Of a stretch of DNA of 64,000 nt, positions 17,894 to 28,063 are shown piece after piece. The position numbers and the translations under genes were made by a program. This DNA comes from AP-15 sp963797115 (GTDB lineage Bacteria; Pseudomonadota; Alphaproteobacteria; ATCC43930; CGMCC-115725), in NCBI GenBank assembly GCA_963797115.1, contig CAWCOH010000002.1, positions 248,001 to 312,000 of the forward strand, written 5' to 3'. The notes beneath the pieces were generated by a model. That model was not told the DNA's origin. It did not search any database and was given only the letters and a program-made list of their open reading frames with translations. How positions within the stretch are numbered: the stretch's first letter is position 1; each line of letters opens with the position of its first letter.

Positions 17894-18057
17894 GCATTGG
17901 ATTACGGGATTACGGTGACAGTTTACATGACCGCAGCCCGCTCAGGCCGCTGGCAAGTCGCGCGCCGACGCGCAGTGATCGTGGGCCGATGAGCATAGAG
18001 TAAACTGTCACCATAATCCGCGTAATCCGGGAGTAAACTGTCACCGTAATCCAATGC
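17894..18057. repeat. Inverted-repeat cluster (GGTGACAGTTTAC motif)
   Basis: GGATTACGGTGACAGTTTAC at 17907-17926 is repeated in exact inverse at 18033-18052, with a further imperfect inverse copy at 17999-18018; the outer arms extend as GCATTGGATTAC (17894-17905) and its complement (18046-18057). The 164-bp unit can fold into a long hairpin and resembles ends of small non-autonomous elements. No coding sequence is inside. Confidence 0.6.
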
Positions 18058-18259
18058 CGTCCGGGAGGTGGCAACGGGAAACGATGGTCGTGCGGTCGGA
18101 TCCGTCCTGATTTATAGAGTGGATGCGATTGCCACTCAGTTCGAGAAGGAATAGTCGGCCGGAATGGACGACTCCTTCGGCGGCGAATAGACGCGCCGTT
18201 GCGAGCCCGATACCGCTGCTGCCGCCGGTGATCAGGGCCGTTTTCCCTTGAAGCCTCAC
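18058..18259 (-). pseudogene. Chimeric relic: SDR N-terminus fused to YWTD-type repeat fragment
   Basis: Reads RLQGKTALITGGSSGIGLATARLFAAEG, the nucleotide-binding start of a short-chain dehydrogenase, then abruptly changes to LFLLELSGNRIHSINQDGSD-RTTIV, which resembles a YWTD/LDL-receptor-type beta-propeller blade. GAGGAG precedes a GTG at 18259. Two unrelated fragments have been joined, and the frame ends in the inverted-repeat cluster. Confidence 0.5.
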
Positions 18260-18337
18260 TTCCATCTCCTCTGCGCTGCGGATTCGCCCGGATAGGGGCG
18301 CCCAAAGCCACGCGCGGCCGCCGATTTAGGGCGACGA

Positions 18338-19180
18338 TCAGTCAGGCTGCGTATCCGTGTTATCGTCGTCCGCCCGCCCGAACGCAGGGAGGTACCGGCC
18401 GAAGTTCAATTCGAAGTCGCTCGCAACACCGTAACCGATACTGCGGACCTTGGCACAGCGCGCCTGCGCACCGGGCAAGGCCAGGGTTGAGAAGAACATG
18501 TCGTTGCTCGACTGAAGCTCGGAGGCTGTCGGCGTTCCGAACCGATTGATCTGGGCCTTCGCCGCGGCCAGCGTTTCACGGTCGAACGAAGCCAGCCGCC
18601 GGACGAGCGCATCGACAAACGAGTCGAGGCCGTCATCGTCTAGCGTGCGGTTCACCCAACCATAGCGCTCGGCGATATCACCATCGAAATCGTCGCCGCT
18701 GAGGACGATCTCAAGTGCGCGCGAGCGGCCGACCAAGCGCGGGAGCCATTCCAGCGCTCCGCCGCCGGGGACCAGTCCGACGCCGATCTCGGGGTTGCCG
18801 AATAGGGCGCTTTGCCGGCTGGCGAAGCGCATGTCGCAGGCCAGCACGAACTCGTTACCGATGCCGCGCGTGCGGCCGCGAATCTTGGCGATGCTCACGA
18901 CTGGCGTGGACGAGAGGCGCAGCACAAAGTCGCACCAAAGGCCCAGAACCTCTGGCCGTTCAGCCGCCTTGGATACATCGAGATGGGCGATGAAAAAATC
19001 GGGATTCGCCGACTGGAACACTACGACCTTCACGGACGGGTCCGCCTCGAGGTCGGTCATCAACGCTCCCAATTCGACGATCGTTGTGGGAACAAACATG
19101 TTAATCGGCGGGTTGCTGAAGGTGATCGTCCACCGGCCCGGATAGGTGCGGTCGGTGTTGAACTGCGAAGGGTCAGGCAT
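18338..19180 (-). CDS. Enoyl-CoA hydratase/isomerase family protein
   Basis: 280 residues of the crotonase fold: SNPPINMFVPTTIVEL near the start, VSIAKIRGRTRGIGNEFVLACD (oxyanion-hole region), then FGNPEIGVGLVPGGGALEWLP and LSGDDFDGDIAERYGWVN. Crotonases act on CoA thioesters, most often hydrating 2-enoyl-CoA. The usual acidic catalytic residues are not obvious at both positions (PEIGVGLVPGGG keeps one Glu), so it may be a non-hydratase member. TAGGAG lies before ATG 19180. It stands alone, with no CoA ligase or dehydrogenase beside it. Confidence 0.82.
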   Translation of the reverse strand: MPDPSQFNTDRTYPGRWTITFSNPPINMFVPTTIVELGALMTDLEADPSVKVVVFQSANPDFFIAHLDVSKAAERPEVLGLWCDFVLRLSSTPVVSIAKIRGRTRGIGNEFVLACDMRFASRQSALFGNPEIGVGLVPGGGALEWLPRLVGRSRALEIVLSGDDFDGDIAERYGWVNRTLDDDGLDSFVDALVRRLASFDRETLAAAKAQINRFGTPTASELQSSNDMFFSTLALPGAQARCAKVRSIGYGVASDFELNFGRYLPAFGRADDDNTDTQPD

Positions 19181-19430
19181 GGCGCATCTCCTACGGCGAT
19201 TGGCAGATCAGCTTTGGGTCGCCGCCCGCTCGCCGAGCCTCGGGCATGGCTTCGGGTGTCGAAGACGCGATCGGAAGCCCGCGCGAAGCTTCTCGTCCTT
19301 CACCTGCAACTATGCGACTGTCTTTTCCTCACCCGAATGCGGACTACCGGCCTTGATGCCAAGGGTCCGCCAGCGTTCACGCCAGTAACACGCCGAGTTG
19401 ACGTAGCAAGCCGAGATCGTCCCTTACCGC

Positions 19431-19583
19431 TCGGCGAGACCGAGAGTTCGATGTCTCTGCCTCCACGGAAGACTCAGCACCTCCTCCCAAAGTCAGTGTT
19501 CGACCGATCTGGGTCTGATCGCTGGAACTTGGCATCGACCACTTTTTCTGACGCGGGACCGATGGTTCGAATCCATCTCCCTC
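19431..19583 (+). repeat. Dispersed repeat with tRNA-like 3' end (long copy)
   Basis: Runs from TCGGCGAGACCGAGAGTTCG through GCGGGACCGATGGTTCGAATCC and ends CATCTCCCTC. The same ~140 bp occur inverted at 54634-54771. The end resembles a tRNA T-arm plus acceptor strand, but no anticodon or 5' half exists, so it is not a tRNA gene. Its last bases are interrupted by the MITE at 19587. Confidence 0.65.
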
Positions 19584-19586
19584 TAG

Positions 19587-19737
19587 CAGGTTGCGGAAAA
19601 AGTCGGTCGGTGGCGTTTCGGGCCCAATTCGTCGCCCTTTGCGTCTTCGTAACCCACTGATTTAATTAGACCGGAATTCTCATTGCGAGCCCGTTTCATG
19701 ACCGTTTTTCCAAAATGTCGACTTTTTCCGCAGCCTG
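19587..19737. mobile_element. 151-bp MITE with CTAG target duplication
   Basis: Ends are inverted repeats CAGGTTGCGGAAAAAGTCG and CGACTTTTTCCGCAGCCTG (one mismatch over 19 bp), flanked on both sides by CTAG (19583-19586 and 19738-19741). It carries no open frame, so it must be moved by a transposase elsewhere in the genome. It sits inside the tRNA-like dispersed repeat, whose sequence resumes (CGGCGAGTC) right after it. Confidence 0.7.
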
Positions 19738-19835
19738 CTAGCGGCGAGTCGGACGAACTCCGAATCCGCCCGCCGCCGAACATCGATAAAGCATCATCGA
19801 ACCGTTCACGCCGTCGAGGCTACGGCGCCGCCGGC

Positions 19836-20274
19836 TCAGGTCTGCGCCCGTGACCAGGGTTGATCTGGGGAAGTATTTCCTCCAGCGATCGCGGCGTCAT
19901 CTGCAAAGGGCACCGGCAGCAACAGCCGCTCCTTGCCGAGACTTTCGCCAAGCACGAGCAGCAGCGAGCGATAATCGTAGACCTGCGGCCCGGCCAGCTC
20001 GTAGATCCGCTCCGTCGCCGGCAAGCGCAGCGACAGAAGCGGCGCGACGAAAGCATCGTCCGGTCCGAACATGACGGCCGGACGGATCAGTGTGGCCGCG
20101 GCAAACGCCCGTAACACCGCCACTTACCCCTCGCCCCGGCTGCGATGTAGGCAGAAGGCCCCCGGCGACCGCGGCGGCGACCGCGCTCTCTTCGTTGATG
20201 TCGGCACGGATCGATGCGATGCCGGGCTTCGACGGCCGGACGGAGATTGCTGCGTGGTTGCCGCTCTGCGACAA
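19836..20274 (-). pseudogene. Decayed NAD-dependent epimerase (NDUFA9-like)
   Basis: Pieces in different minus-strand frames match an NAD(P)-binding epimerase of the NDUFA9-like group: GIASIRADINEESAVAAAVAG (20.2 kb), then FAAATLIRPAVMFGPDDAFV and ERIYELAGPQVYDYRSLLLV (19.9-20.1 kb), with large deletions and frame changes between. Not functional. Confidence 0.6.
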
Positions 20275-20332
20275 GGCATCTGTATAGCGTTACCCGACCG
20301 GCGGGGCGCGATCGGCAGGAAGGGCCCGAGAC

Positions 20333-21730
20333 ATGACCTCAGAACCTATTCACTATCTCAGCCTGACGGACGTTTCGGGGAGGCTCAGGAGTGGCGAACT
20401 GAAGCCGACCACGCTCACCGAAACGATTCTGGCGCGAATCGCGCGGCATGACGGTACGCTGGAGTCTTACACAACGCTGCTCGCGGATCGCGCGATGGCC
20501 AAGGCGCGGGAGGCGGAGGACGAAGTGAGTCGCGGCCTCTGGCGCGGCCCACTGCACGGCGTGCCGATCGCGGTGAAGGATTTGTGCTATACGGACTTCG
20601 CGCCGACCGCCGCCGGAATGTTCATCCATAAGGACTTCATTCCGCCTTACACCAGCACAGTGGTTGAGCGCCTTGAACGCGCCGGGGCGATCCTCCTTGG
20701 CAAGCTGTCGATGACCGAGGGCGCTTTCGCGATCCACCATCCAAACATGCCGACACCGGTCAATCCGTGGCAGGCCGACGTCTGGACAGGCGCGTCTTCG
20801 AGCGGGTCGGGAGCGGCGACGGCGGCTGGACTGTGCTACGGATCACTCGGCTCCGATACCGGAGGATCGATCCGTTTCCCATCATCCGCCTGCGGGCTGA
20901 CGGGTCTTAAGCCGACCTGGGGTCGGGTTAGCCGCTACGGCGTCTGCCCTTTGTCGGAATCGCTTGATCACATTGGGCCGATGACGCGCACCGCAGCCGA
21001 TTGCGCGGCCATGCTGGCGGCGATCGCCGGCGCCGACCCGCGCGATCCAACCACGCTGCTCGCGCCCGTGCCGGATTATGTCGCGGGTCTGGCCGGCGGC
21101 GTTCGCGGACTCCGTGTCGGGATCGCGCGAGAATACGCGTTCGACGGGCTGCACGAGGACGTGCTGACGGTTCTGAATGGCGCGAAGGATGCGCTGGTGG
21201 AGTTGGGCGCGAGGCTGGCACCTGTCGATTTCCCTTCGATGGCGGATGCCACGACCGGGTGGCTGCATCTGTGTCTGGGCGAGGTCGCGATCGCGCACGA
21301 GGCGACCTATCCCAGCCGAGCCGCCGACTATGGGCCGGGACTGGGCGGCGTCCTGGAGGCCGCCGGCAAGATCAGTGCCACGGAGCTTGGAAAGGCTCAT
21401 ATCCTGCGTGACAGGTTCGCCGGTCAGGTCGCGGAGGTTTTTCAGGACATCGATGTTTTGCTGGTCCCGGTATGGAATACGCCGATGCCCAGTGCCGCGG
21501 AATGGGTGGAGATGGCGAAGGGCGATATCGCGCATCTGTTGCGCTACACGACACCGTTCGATTTGACCGGGATGCCGGCGCTTACCATGAACGGCGGCTT
21601 TGACAAACGCGGCGCGCCGATTGGCTTCCAGCTGGCCGGAAAGCATTTGTCGGAAGATCTGCTACTTCGGGCTGGGCACGCTTTCCAGTCGATCACCGAC
21701 TGGCACACGCGCCATCCGGCGCTGGATTAA
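20333..21730 (+). CDS. Amidase signature family enzyme
   Basis: 465 residues. The Ser-cisSer-Lys triad is in place: Lys82 in GVPIAVKDL, the glycine/serine loop GASSSGSGAATAAG (~153-166, cis-Ser) and the nucleophile Ser179 in GSDTGGSIRFPSSACG. The rest (GLKPTWGRVSRYG, IGPMTRTAADCA) follows the amidase/GatA pattern. It hydrolyses an amide bond; the lack of gatB/gatC nearby and the sequence point to a stand-alone amidase rather than Glu-tRNA amidotransferase. GGAAGGG lies before ATG 20333. One of the few fully intact genes in this part of the window. Confidence 0.92.
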   Translation: MTSEPIHYLSLTDVSGRLRSGELKPTTLTETILARIARHDGTLESYTTLLADRAMAKAREAEDEVSRGLWRGPLHGVPIAVKDLCYTDFAPTAAGMFIHKDFIPPYTSTVVERLERAGAILLGKLSMTEGAFAIHHPNMPTPVNPWQADVWTGASSSGSGAATAAGLCYGSLGSDTGGSIRFPSSACGLTGLKPTWGRVSRYGVCPLSESLDHIGPMTRTAADCAAMLAAIAGADPRDPTTLLAPVPDYVAGLAGGVRGLRVGIAREYAFDGLHEDVLTVLNGAKDALVELGARLAPVDFPSMADATTGWLHLCLGEVAIAHEATYPSRAADYGPGLGGVLEAAGKISATELGKAHILRDRFAGQVAEVFQDIDVLLVPVWNTPMPSAAEWVEMAKGDIAHLLRYTTPFDLTGMPALTMNGGFDKRGAPIGFQLAGKHLSEDLLLRAGHAFQSITDWHTRHPALD

Positions 21731-21860
21731 TCCTACAGAATTAGCGCGCGGGCGTGCCGCGCATGCCTAGCAGGGTGGATCTCTGCGTTAGAGTTAGAAC
21801 GCGGACGGTTTCAGGGACATAAACAAAAGCGAAAGCTCAAATCGGTGGCCCCTTTCGCGC

Positions 21861-21893
21861 GGAACCGAAAGTTCGAATCCATCTCCCTCCTGC
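21861..21893 (+). repeat. tRNA-like dispersed repeat, short copy
   Basis: GGAACCGAAAGTTCGAATCC followed by ATCTCCCTCCTGC: the same core as the copies at 19.56, 35.29, 54.84 and 58.22 kb. It lies in the 426-bp gap between the amidase and the MFS pseudogene; nothing else is recognised in that gap. Confidence 0.6.
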
Positions 21894-22156
21894 AAGGAGT
21901 CAGCAGCGAATTTGGGTATGACAGGCCAGGGCGACCACACAGAGGGCACCTACGTTTAGCACGTTAAACGAGGCGAGGCGCGGCGCCACCTGGCTCGAGC
22001 GAATGTACCGGGTCCGTCTCGGCAATCTTGCACAATTGCCTTAGCGATGTTCAACCCGTGCGGCTCGCCGCAGGGAACATCGGGATCAACAGAGCTGTTT
22101 GACGAATGCCCCTGGGAGGCGGGGCGGGTGCGAATGGCATTACAATCAAGATCCTG

Positions 22157-23412
22157 ATGGATAAAGTGGATGAGGCCGAGCCATCAAAACGCAGTCAAAG
22201 GGGGCTCGACTGGCTCAACTTTTTCATCGCCGACGTGCAAGCGGGCTTCGGCCCATTCGTCGCTGTGTATCTGGCATCGCTGAACTGGCCCCAGGGTCAA
22301 ATCGGCTTGCTGCTGGCGGTGAGTACGCTGGCGAGCATTGCCAGCCAGGCTCCGGGCGGCGCTCTGGTTGATGCGGCGCCTTCGAAACGGTTGCTGATCG
22401 GCGGCGCTCTTGTCGCCATTGCGCTGAGCGCGCTGCTCTTGGCGTTGTTCCCCAATCCTTGGATCGTCTTCGGCGCGGCGGTGCTCTACGGCAGCACCGG
22501 CGGGGTGATCAAGCCCGCTCTGTCCGCCATCGGTCTCGGCCTTGTGGGCCATGAAGCGTTTACCACGCGGGTTGGACGAAATCAGCGCTACAATGCGCTC
22601 GGCAATGCCGGGTCCGCCGCTCTGATGGGCGTGATCGCACATTTCACAGGGCCGAGAGCACCGTTCCTTGTCGCGGCGGCTCTTTGTATCCCCACTGCTG
22701 GCGCCCTGGCCGGTATCCGGGCAGCGAAATTGATTATGCGCGCGCCCGATCGGCCCGGGATCGCGAAAAGCCGCGTCAAGCAGCCCGGCTGCACGAAATT
22801 TTTAAAAGCCGGCCATTGCTGACGTTTATCGTGGCTCTCGTGCTGTTTCAGTTTGCGGATGCCTCGGTGATGCCCTTGGTCAGTGGGCGGCTCGGGCACG
22901 AGCACCATGACCAATCCGTGCTCGTCACCGCCTTGCTGGTCGCGGTGCCGGAGGTTGTTGCAGCCCTTATCGCCGCCTGGATCGCCTGCCGCGCTGACGA
23001 CTGGGGACGCAAACCATTGCTTGTTGCAGGATTCTGCATCCTTCCGCTCCGCATAGTGCTGTTCGCGGTGACGCCTGACGTCTGGTATCTCGTCGGCGTA
23101 CAGGCGCTCGGCGGACTAACCACCGCGACGATCGGCATCATGACGCCGCTGGTGATCGCCGATCTGACGCGTGGGACCGGCCGGTTTAACCTGGCGCAGG
23201 GCGCAGCGGGCACAGCAAGCGCTCTCGGTGCGGCGTTCAGTACCTCGGTCACCGGCTATATCGCACAGCTTTTTGGCTATACATTTGGATTCTTCGGGCT
23301 CGCCGCGGTTGGCGCGACCGGTCTTGTTTTCCTTTACTGGTTTCTGCCGGAGACCCAACCCAAAAAAGTGTCAATAGGGCACGTCACTAGTGCCCACGGA
23401 CATTTCGGCTGA
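22157..23412 (+). pseudogene. MFS transporter split by a frameshift
   Basis: The first frame (22157 to ~22724) encodes DWLNFFIADVQAGFGPFVAV and about six membrane segments up to PTAGALAGIRA. A one-base loss near 22721-22726 moves the rest to another frame, EIDYARARSARDREKPRQAA then SRPLLTFIVALVLFQFADAS and further segments to 23412. Together they make a normal ~400-residue MFS protein of the type with a short central loop. ATG 22157 and an in-frame ATG at 22106 are both possible starts. Confidence 0.75.
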
Positions 23413-23731
23413 AGCCCGGAGCAGGTAGCCAATCTGATCGAGGATTGGTTCATTGCCGGCACCGCTGATGGGCTTAACGGCTCTGGTGCAAGTAGCCGTC
23501 ACGAGCCACTTTGTTGCACGGATCAGTGCCGGGCGAAGTCGAGCCCCCTGCATTTGCATTTATGAGAGACGAAGGTACTCTGGCCGCCCTAGCTCGAGCA
23601 TGCGGTTTAGCCCGAACTTTGGCCAGATTTTGAGTTAAGCCACAGAAAATAAATGATATTGGATGGCAAGCAGTCATGTAAGGTGGCAGATTTTGATTGA
23701 CTACTGACGCCGATTACGCTTCGGTCACCGC
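23413..23731. other. Intergenic region before the IS1634-type element
   Basis: No gene recognised. Short minus-strand frames here (e.g. SPGTDPCNKVARDGYLHQSR) look like transposase debris but cannot be assigned. The left end of the IS1634-type element should lie in its right part; I could not define the terminal inverted repeats by eye. Confidence 0.3.
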
Positions 23732-25501
23732 ATGTATGTGGCCGTCATCCCGAACCGAGGCTCACCACCCGCTATCCTGCTGCGCGAGAGCTACCGCGAG
23801 GCCGGCAAGACCAAGAACCGAACCCTCGCCAACCTGTCGCGCTGGCCCGCCGAGCGCATCGAGCAACTCCGCGCCGTGCTGCGCGGCGACCAACTGCTGC
23901 CTGCCGCCGAGGCGGTGGAAATCGTCCGCGCGCTGCCGCACGGCCACGTGCTGGCCGCGCTCGGCACTGCCCGCCGCATCGGGCTCGACACGCTGCTGCC
24001 GCGCCGGGCGCCGCAACGCCGGCGCGATCTGGCGCTGGCCCTGATCGTTGCGCGCCTGCTCGAGCCGGCCGCCAAGCTGGCGACCGCGCGGATGCTGGAC
24101 CCCACCACCGCCAGCCATTCGCTGGGCGAGATGCTGGGGCTGGGCCGGGTCGCCGTCAAGGAGGTCTATGCCGCGCTCGACGGGCTGGGCCGCGAGCAGC
24201 CGTTTATCGAAGCCACGCTGGCCCGCCGGCACCTCAAGGATGGCGCGTTGCTGCTTTACGACGTCACCTCGAGCTACCTCGAAGGACGCTGCTGCGAACT
24301 GGCGCAATATGGCTACAGCCGCGACCACCGTCGTGACCGGCCGCAGATTGTCATCGGCCTGATGTGTACGGGCGACGGCTGCCCGGTGGCGGTCGAGGTG
24401 TTCGAAGGCAACACCGCCGATCCGCTGACCCTGTCGTCGCAGATCGACAAGCTGAAGCAGCGTTTCAAGCTGCAGCGGGTGGTGATGGTGGGCGACCGCG
24501 GACTACTGACCAGCGCGCGGATCGAGCAGACACTGCGTCCGGCCGGTCTGGATTGGATCACTGCGCTGCGAGCTCCGGCGATCAAGCAGCTCGCCACCGC
24601 GGGCGGGCCGTTGCAGCCCTCGCTGTTCGATGATCGCGACATGGCCGAGGTCACCAGCCCCGACTATCCGGGCGAACGCCTGGTGGTCTGCAAAAACCCG
24701 TTGCTGGCCGAAGAGCGGGTCCGCAAACGCGCGGAGCTGTTGGCCGCCACCGAGAACGAGCTGGCGCGCATCGCGGCCCGCGTGCAGCGGGCGCGCAGTC
24801 CGTTGCGCGGCGCCGCGGCAATCGGCCAGGCGGTCGGAGCAGTGCTGGGCCGGCGCCACATGGCCAAGCATTTCCAGATCAGCATCGCCGACAACGCGTT
24901 CAGCTTCACCCAAAACCCCCTCAGCATTGCCGCCGAGGCCGCGCTCGACGGCATCTATGTGATCCGCACCAATCTGCCGGCCGCACAGTCCGATGCCCCC
25001 ACGGGACAAGCCCGTGGGCTGACGGCCCACGCCACAGTGCGCGCTTACAAAAGCCTCAGCGGCGTCGAGCATGCCTTCCGCTCGCTGAAGACCGTCGATC
25101 TCGAACTGCGTCCAGTGTTCCATTGGACCGCGCCGCGGGTGCGCGCGCACGTGTTGCTCTGCATGCTGGCCTATTATCTGCAATGGCACATGCGCCAGAG
25201 CCTCGCCCCGATGCTGTTCGATGAGCCCGACCCGGCCGCGCGCGAGGCGCAGCGCACCTCACCGGTGGCCAAGGCCGAACCCTCGCCGGCGGCGCAACGC
25301 AAGGCCGCCCGCAAACGCACCGACCCCGCAGAGGGCGAACCGCTCCCGGTGCACAGCTTCCACACCCTGCTCGGCGATCTCGCCACCCTCACCCGCAATG
25401 TCGTGCGCCTCGGGCATGACCACCTCACCGCCGTCCTCGCCACCCCCACCCGCACCCAACACCGCGCCCTCGATCTACTCGGCGTCACCCTCACCGCGTA
25501 G
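23732..25501 (+). mobile_element. IS1634-family (IS4-like) transposase
   Basis: 589 residues of a DDE transposase: YDVTSSYLEGRCCELAQYGYS (first Asp), VVMVGDRGLLTSARIEQ (second Asp) and AYKSLSGVEHAFRSLKTVDL (the YREK-like/Glu region), in the order and spacing of IS1634 elements. The N-terminus has VRALPHGH-like helices seen in the family. An in-frame insertion (SDAPTGQARGLTAHATVRAY) precedes the Glu region, but the frame is intact and the enzyme may be active. The ATG at 23732 gives the family's usual MYVAVIPNR start. Confidence 0.87.
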
Positions 25502-25545
25502 ACAGACCGATGCCATCCGCCGCGAATTATCCCAATGGCTTGCCG

Positions 25546-25700
25546 TCAAAACACGGCAAAGTTCGGTTTAGCGAGGCGACAGCAATGGCGACCTCGGTCG
25601 TCTGCCGCCCTTTGGTCCGTGAGTGCAGCGCGGCACCGATCACTCGCTTGTAGCCGGCGGCGCAGATCGAACAGCTGGTAAGCGATGGGGTGTACCGATG
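25546..25700 (-). pseudogene. C-terminal relic of an IS5-like transposase
   Basis: The minus strand encodes YKRVIGAALHSRTKGRQTTE-VAIAVASLNRTL, similar to the last helix region of IS5-group DDE transposases (YKRxIGxxLRSRT...TEVxIAxxVLNRML). Nothing upstream continues the domain. Short and decayed. Confidence 0.45.
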
Positions 25701-25839
25701 GCTTCTCGATCCCAACAGCATCGACAAATCGACTGCCGCGCGGCTCGCTGACCCAGCAATACAGCACCGGCGGGTCGCGCCGGCCGCAGAGATCGGCAAG
25801 CACTGGCCCGAGTTGCCCGTGGCCCGCAAGCGCGCTGTC

Positions 25840-25990
25840 GGCATTGTCAACTTAGCGGACCCAGGGCGCCTTTTTGCGGCCCCGCTCGGTTAGAGCGGGC
25901 AGCACAATAGGTGAGCAAAGGACCTTCCGACCCGAGCCGCCGCGCCACCGACGCAACGAGCATACCACGGGCGGCTAAGTTGACAATGCC
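25840..25990. mobile_element. 151-bp MITE (type A), copy 1
   Basis: Terminal inverted repeats GGCATTGTCAACTTAGC at 25840-25856 and its exact complement at 25974-25990. Inside is a hairpin from CCCCGCTCGGTTAGAGCGGG. The same element lies inverted at 39924-40075. This copy sits exactly at the junction between IS5-like debris and a 5'-truncated IS110 transposase. No target duplication is visible. Confidence 0.75.
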
Positions 25991-27543
25991 CTCCATCTGT
26001 GTTATCGACGATGCCGGCGCCATCATATGGCGCGGGAAGTGCCGTTCCGACCCCGACACGATTACCGCCATCGTGCGCGAACATGCTCCCGGCGCGGTGC
26101 GGGTGGGTCTCGAGACCGGGCAGCTCTCCAACTGGCTCACGCTCAGCCTACGTCGACGCGGCGTGCCTGTTGTCTGCATGGACGCCCGGCACGCCAAGGC
26201 GGCGCTCAGCCTTCAGATCAACAAAACCGATGCGAATGACGCGTTCGGCCTGGCACAGGTGGTTCGCACCGGGTGGTACCGGGAGGTCGCGGTCAAAAGC
26301 ATGGATGCTCATACCTTGCGCATGCTGCTAGTCGCCCGATCCCGCCTGGTATCACAGCGCCAGGCAACGGCAAACACCATCCGCGGGCTGCTCAAGACCT
26401 TTGGCTTGGTTGTCGCACGGGGCAGCAAAGGCCTGTTTCCTGTGCGCGTTCGTGAGCAGATTGCCGGCAATCCAGCACTGATCGCGATTATCGAGCCTCT
26501 GCTTGCCGTCTGGCACGCCATTCGCGACCAGGTGACAATGCTTGATCGGCAAATCCTTGCCCGAGCCCGGAACGATCAGGTTGCTCGGCGGCTGATGACA
26601 ATCCCTGTTGTGATCGCCCTGGCTTACACCGCAGTAATCGACGACCCCGCACGCTTCCGACGATCGGTCTCGGTCGGTGCCTATCTCGGCCTGACCCCTC
26701 GGCGCTACCAGTCCGGTGAGACGGACACCACTGGGCACATCTCGAAATGCGGTGACAGTCTGCTACGCGGATATCTCTACGAAGCTGCCGCAGTGCTCCT
26801 CTATCGAGATGCCCGCGCCTCAATCCTGAAGAGCTGGGGCCTGGGGCTGGCGAAACGAATTGGCATGCGACGCGCCAAAGTCGCGGTCGCGCGCAAGCTC
26901 GCGGTCATCATGCACCGGATTTGGAGCGATCACAGCGAATACCACTGGACGGCGATACCGCCGACCGCCGCCTGAGGACCATGCCAGGGCAAAAGCTTAC
27001 CGAAATCCGCCGAACCTAGGCGGTAGCGCGTCCCGCTGGGACGAGGCACGGCAACCTCGCGTTCTTCGTTGCGACACGCCTCACGCGTTGATCGCGCACG
27101 GGACATAGCGGTGCCGGCCTCCCCGACGCCAAGTTGCGGCTGCTCATATCGAGCAGACCGCGGAAAGAACCATGACCCGGCTGGACGCAGCATGACAGCC
27201 CCGACCTGATCGAGCCTCGCGCCGTGCTCGCGGCCGTCAAGGACGCGCCGCCTACGGCGGTGGCCTGCGGCCATCCTTGACCGCCTCTGCGCGTGGCGCG
27301 ATCCGTCACCTCAGGCCGGGACGAAGAAACGGCCCCCTCAACCGAACAAAGAAACAGCATTTGGCCAATGGCGCCCACCAGCGCGCTAACCAGTATTCTC
27401 CTTTAAGCCGGAATCGGACAAACCCTCTTGACACCTGCGGCGCGATTAAAGAACGAAGAACGGCTTTCCCGCTCCGAACAAAGAACCCACAACAAACCAA
27501 AAACAACGACTTGACAGGAAAAGCCCCATACGGGTTCGAATCC
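25990..27543 (+). repeat. 1,554-bp inverted repeat, left arm (IS110 type A)
   Basis: Identical in all compared reading frames to the reverse complement of 40539-42092 (coordinates sum to 68082). It contains the transposase body plus 568 bp of 3' non-coding DNA of the IS110-A element and ends at GGTTCGAATCC of the tRNA-like repeat. The arms enclose 13 kb. Confidence 0.85.
25992..26975 (+). pseudogene. IS110-family transposase (type A), 5'-truncated copy
   Basis: From SICVIDDAGAIIWRGKCRSD to the normal end (HWTAIPPTAA) it is identical to the intact copy at 41107-42141. The first 17 codons, including GLDVS with the first catalytic aspartate of the RuvC-like DEDD site, are replaced by the MITE. 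Translation could begin in the MITE (GTG 25911 or ATG 25986), but the product would lack that Asp and should be inactive. Confidence 0.85.
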
Positions 27544-27558
27544 GGTTCCCTCCAGCGG
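27530..27558 (+). repeat. tRNA-like repeat, 3' half at the IS110-A end
   Basis: GGGTTCGAATCCGGTTCCCTCCAGCGG: the 3' half of the dispersed repeat, joined directly to the end of the IS110-A element. The same join occurs at ~40530-40545 (inverted) and ~61322-61335. Confidence 0.6.
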
Positions 27559-28063
27559 CAAGTCAAGAGCGAACTCGGCTCAGCGGCCGTCGCCCCATTT
27601 GAGGGCCGCACCGTCGGCGGCAGACCCATCCGGCACCAGATCATCCAACGCATCCGATCACGGCTCCGGGACGAGAAAGACTACGTCCATGTCCGCGAGT
27701 GAGTGACCGCTATCGGGTAGGGTTTCGGATGCCGGCCCGGCGTGAGCGATCGACCCGGGGTAAGGGGCCGGCGTCCGAAAGCCTCCGAAGAACGAACCCG
27801 CGGGAAGGCGGTGCTTGGCCGTCTATGGGGATTTGGCGCTGGAGAGGCTGGAGTCAGGGATGGGTTTTGGGAAGATCGGCGAGAGCTGCGCGCCGCTGAT
27901 GACAGCGGAGTGGCCACTGGGGCGGTGCTCGATGGCCTGATTGAAGAGTGCTCCGTGATGTCGTGTCAGCGTTCGGAGGTAGCAGGGTAAATGGTCGCGA
28001 CGCCGGGAACGGAATGTTCTGGCGAAGTGATGCTGCCAGGAGACAAGAAGGAAGGTCATCGGA
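27559..28063. other. Intergenic region beside the IS91-type element
   Basis: About 500 bp between the IS110-A end and the IS91-type transposase. No frame resembles a known protein. It must include one end of the IS91-type element, whose boundary I cannot place by eye. Confidence 0.35.

Noticed and set aside
19561..19583. tRNA gene at GGTTCGAATCC
   Set aside because: Only the T-arm/acceptor-like 3' end is present; no D-arm, anticodon or 5' acceptor strand precedes it at any of the copies.
23762..24328. Minus-strand frame inside the IS1634-type gene
   Set aside because: Antisense of an intact DDE transposase; repeat-rich Arg/Gln composition only.
27016..27378. 120-residue frame duplicated at 40704-41066
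   Set aside because: Its exact duplication only reflects the inverted repeat; no ribosome site and no family similarity, so treated as IS110 non-coding DNA.
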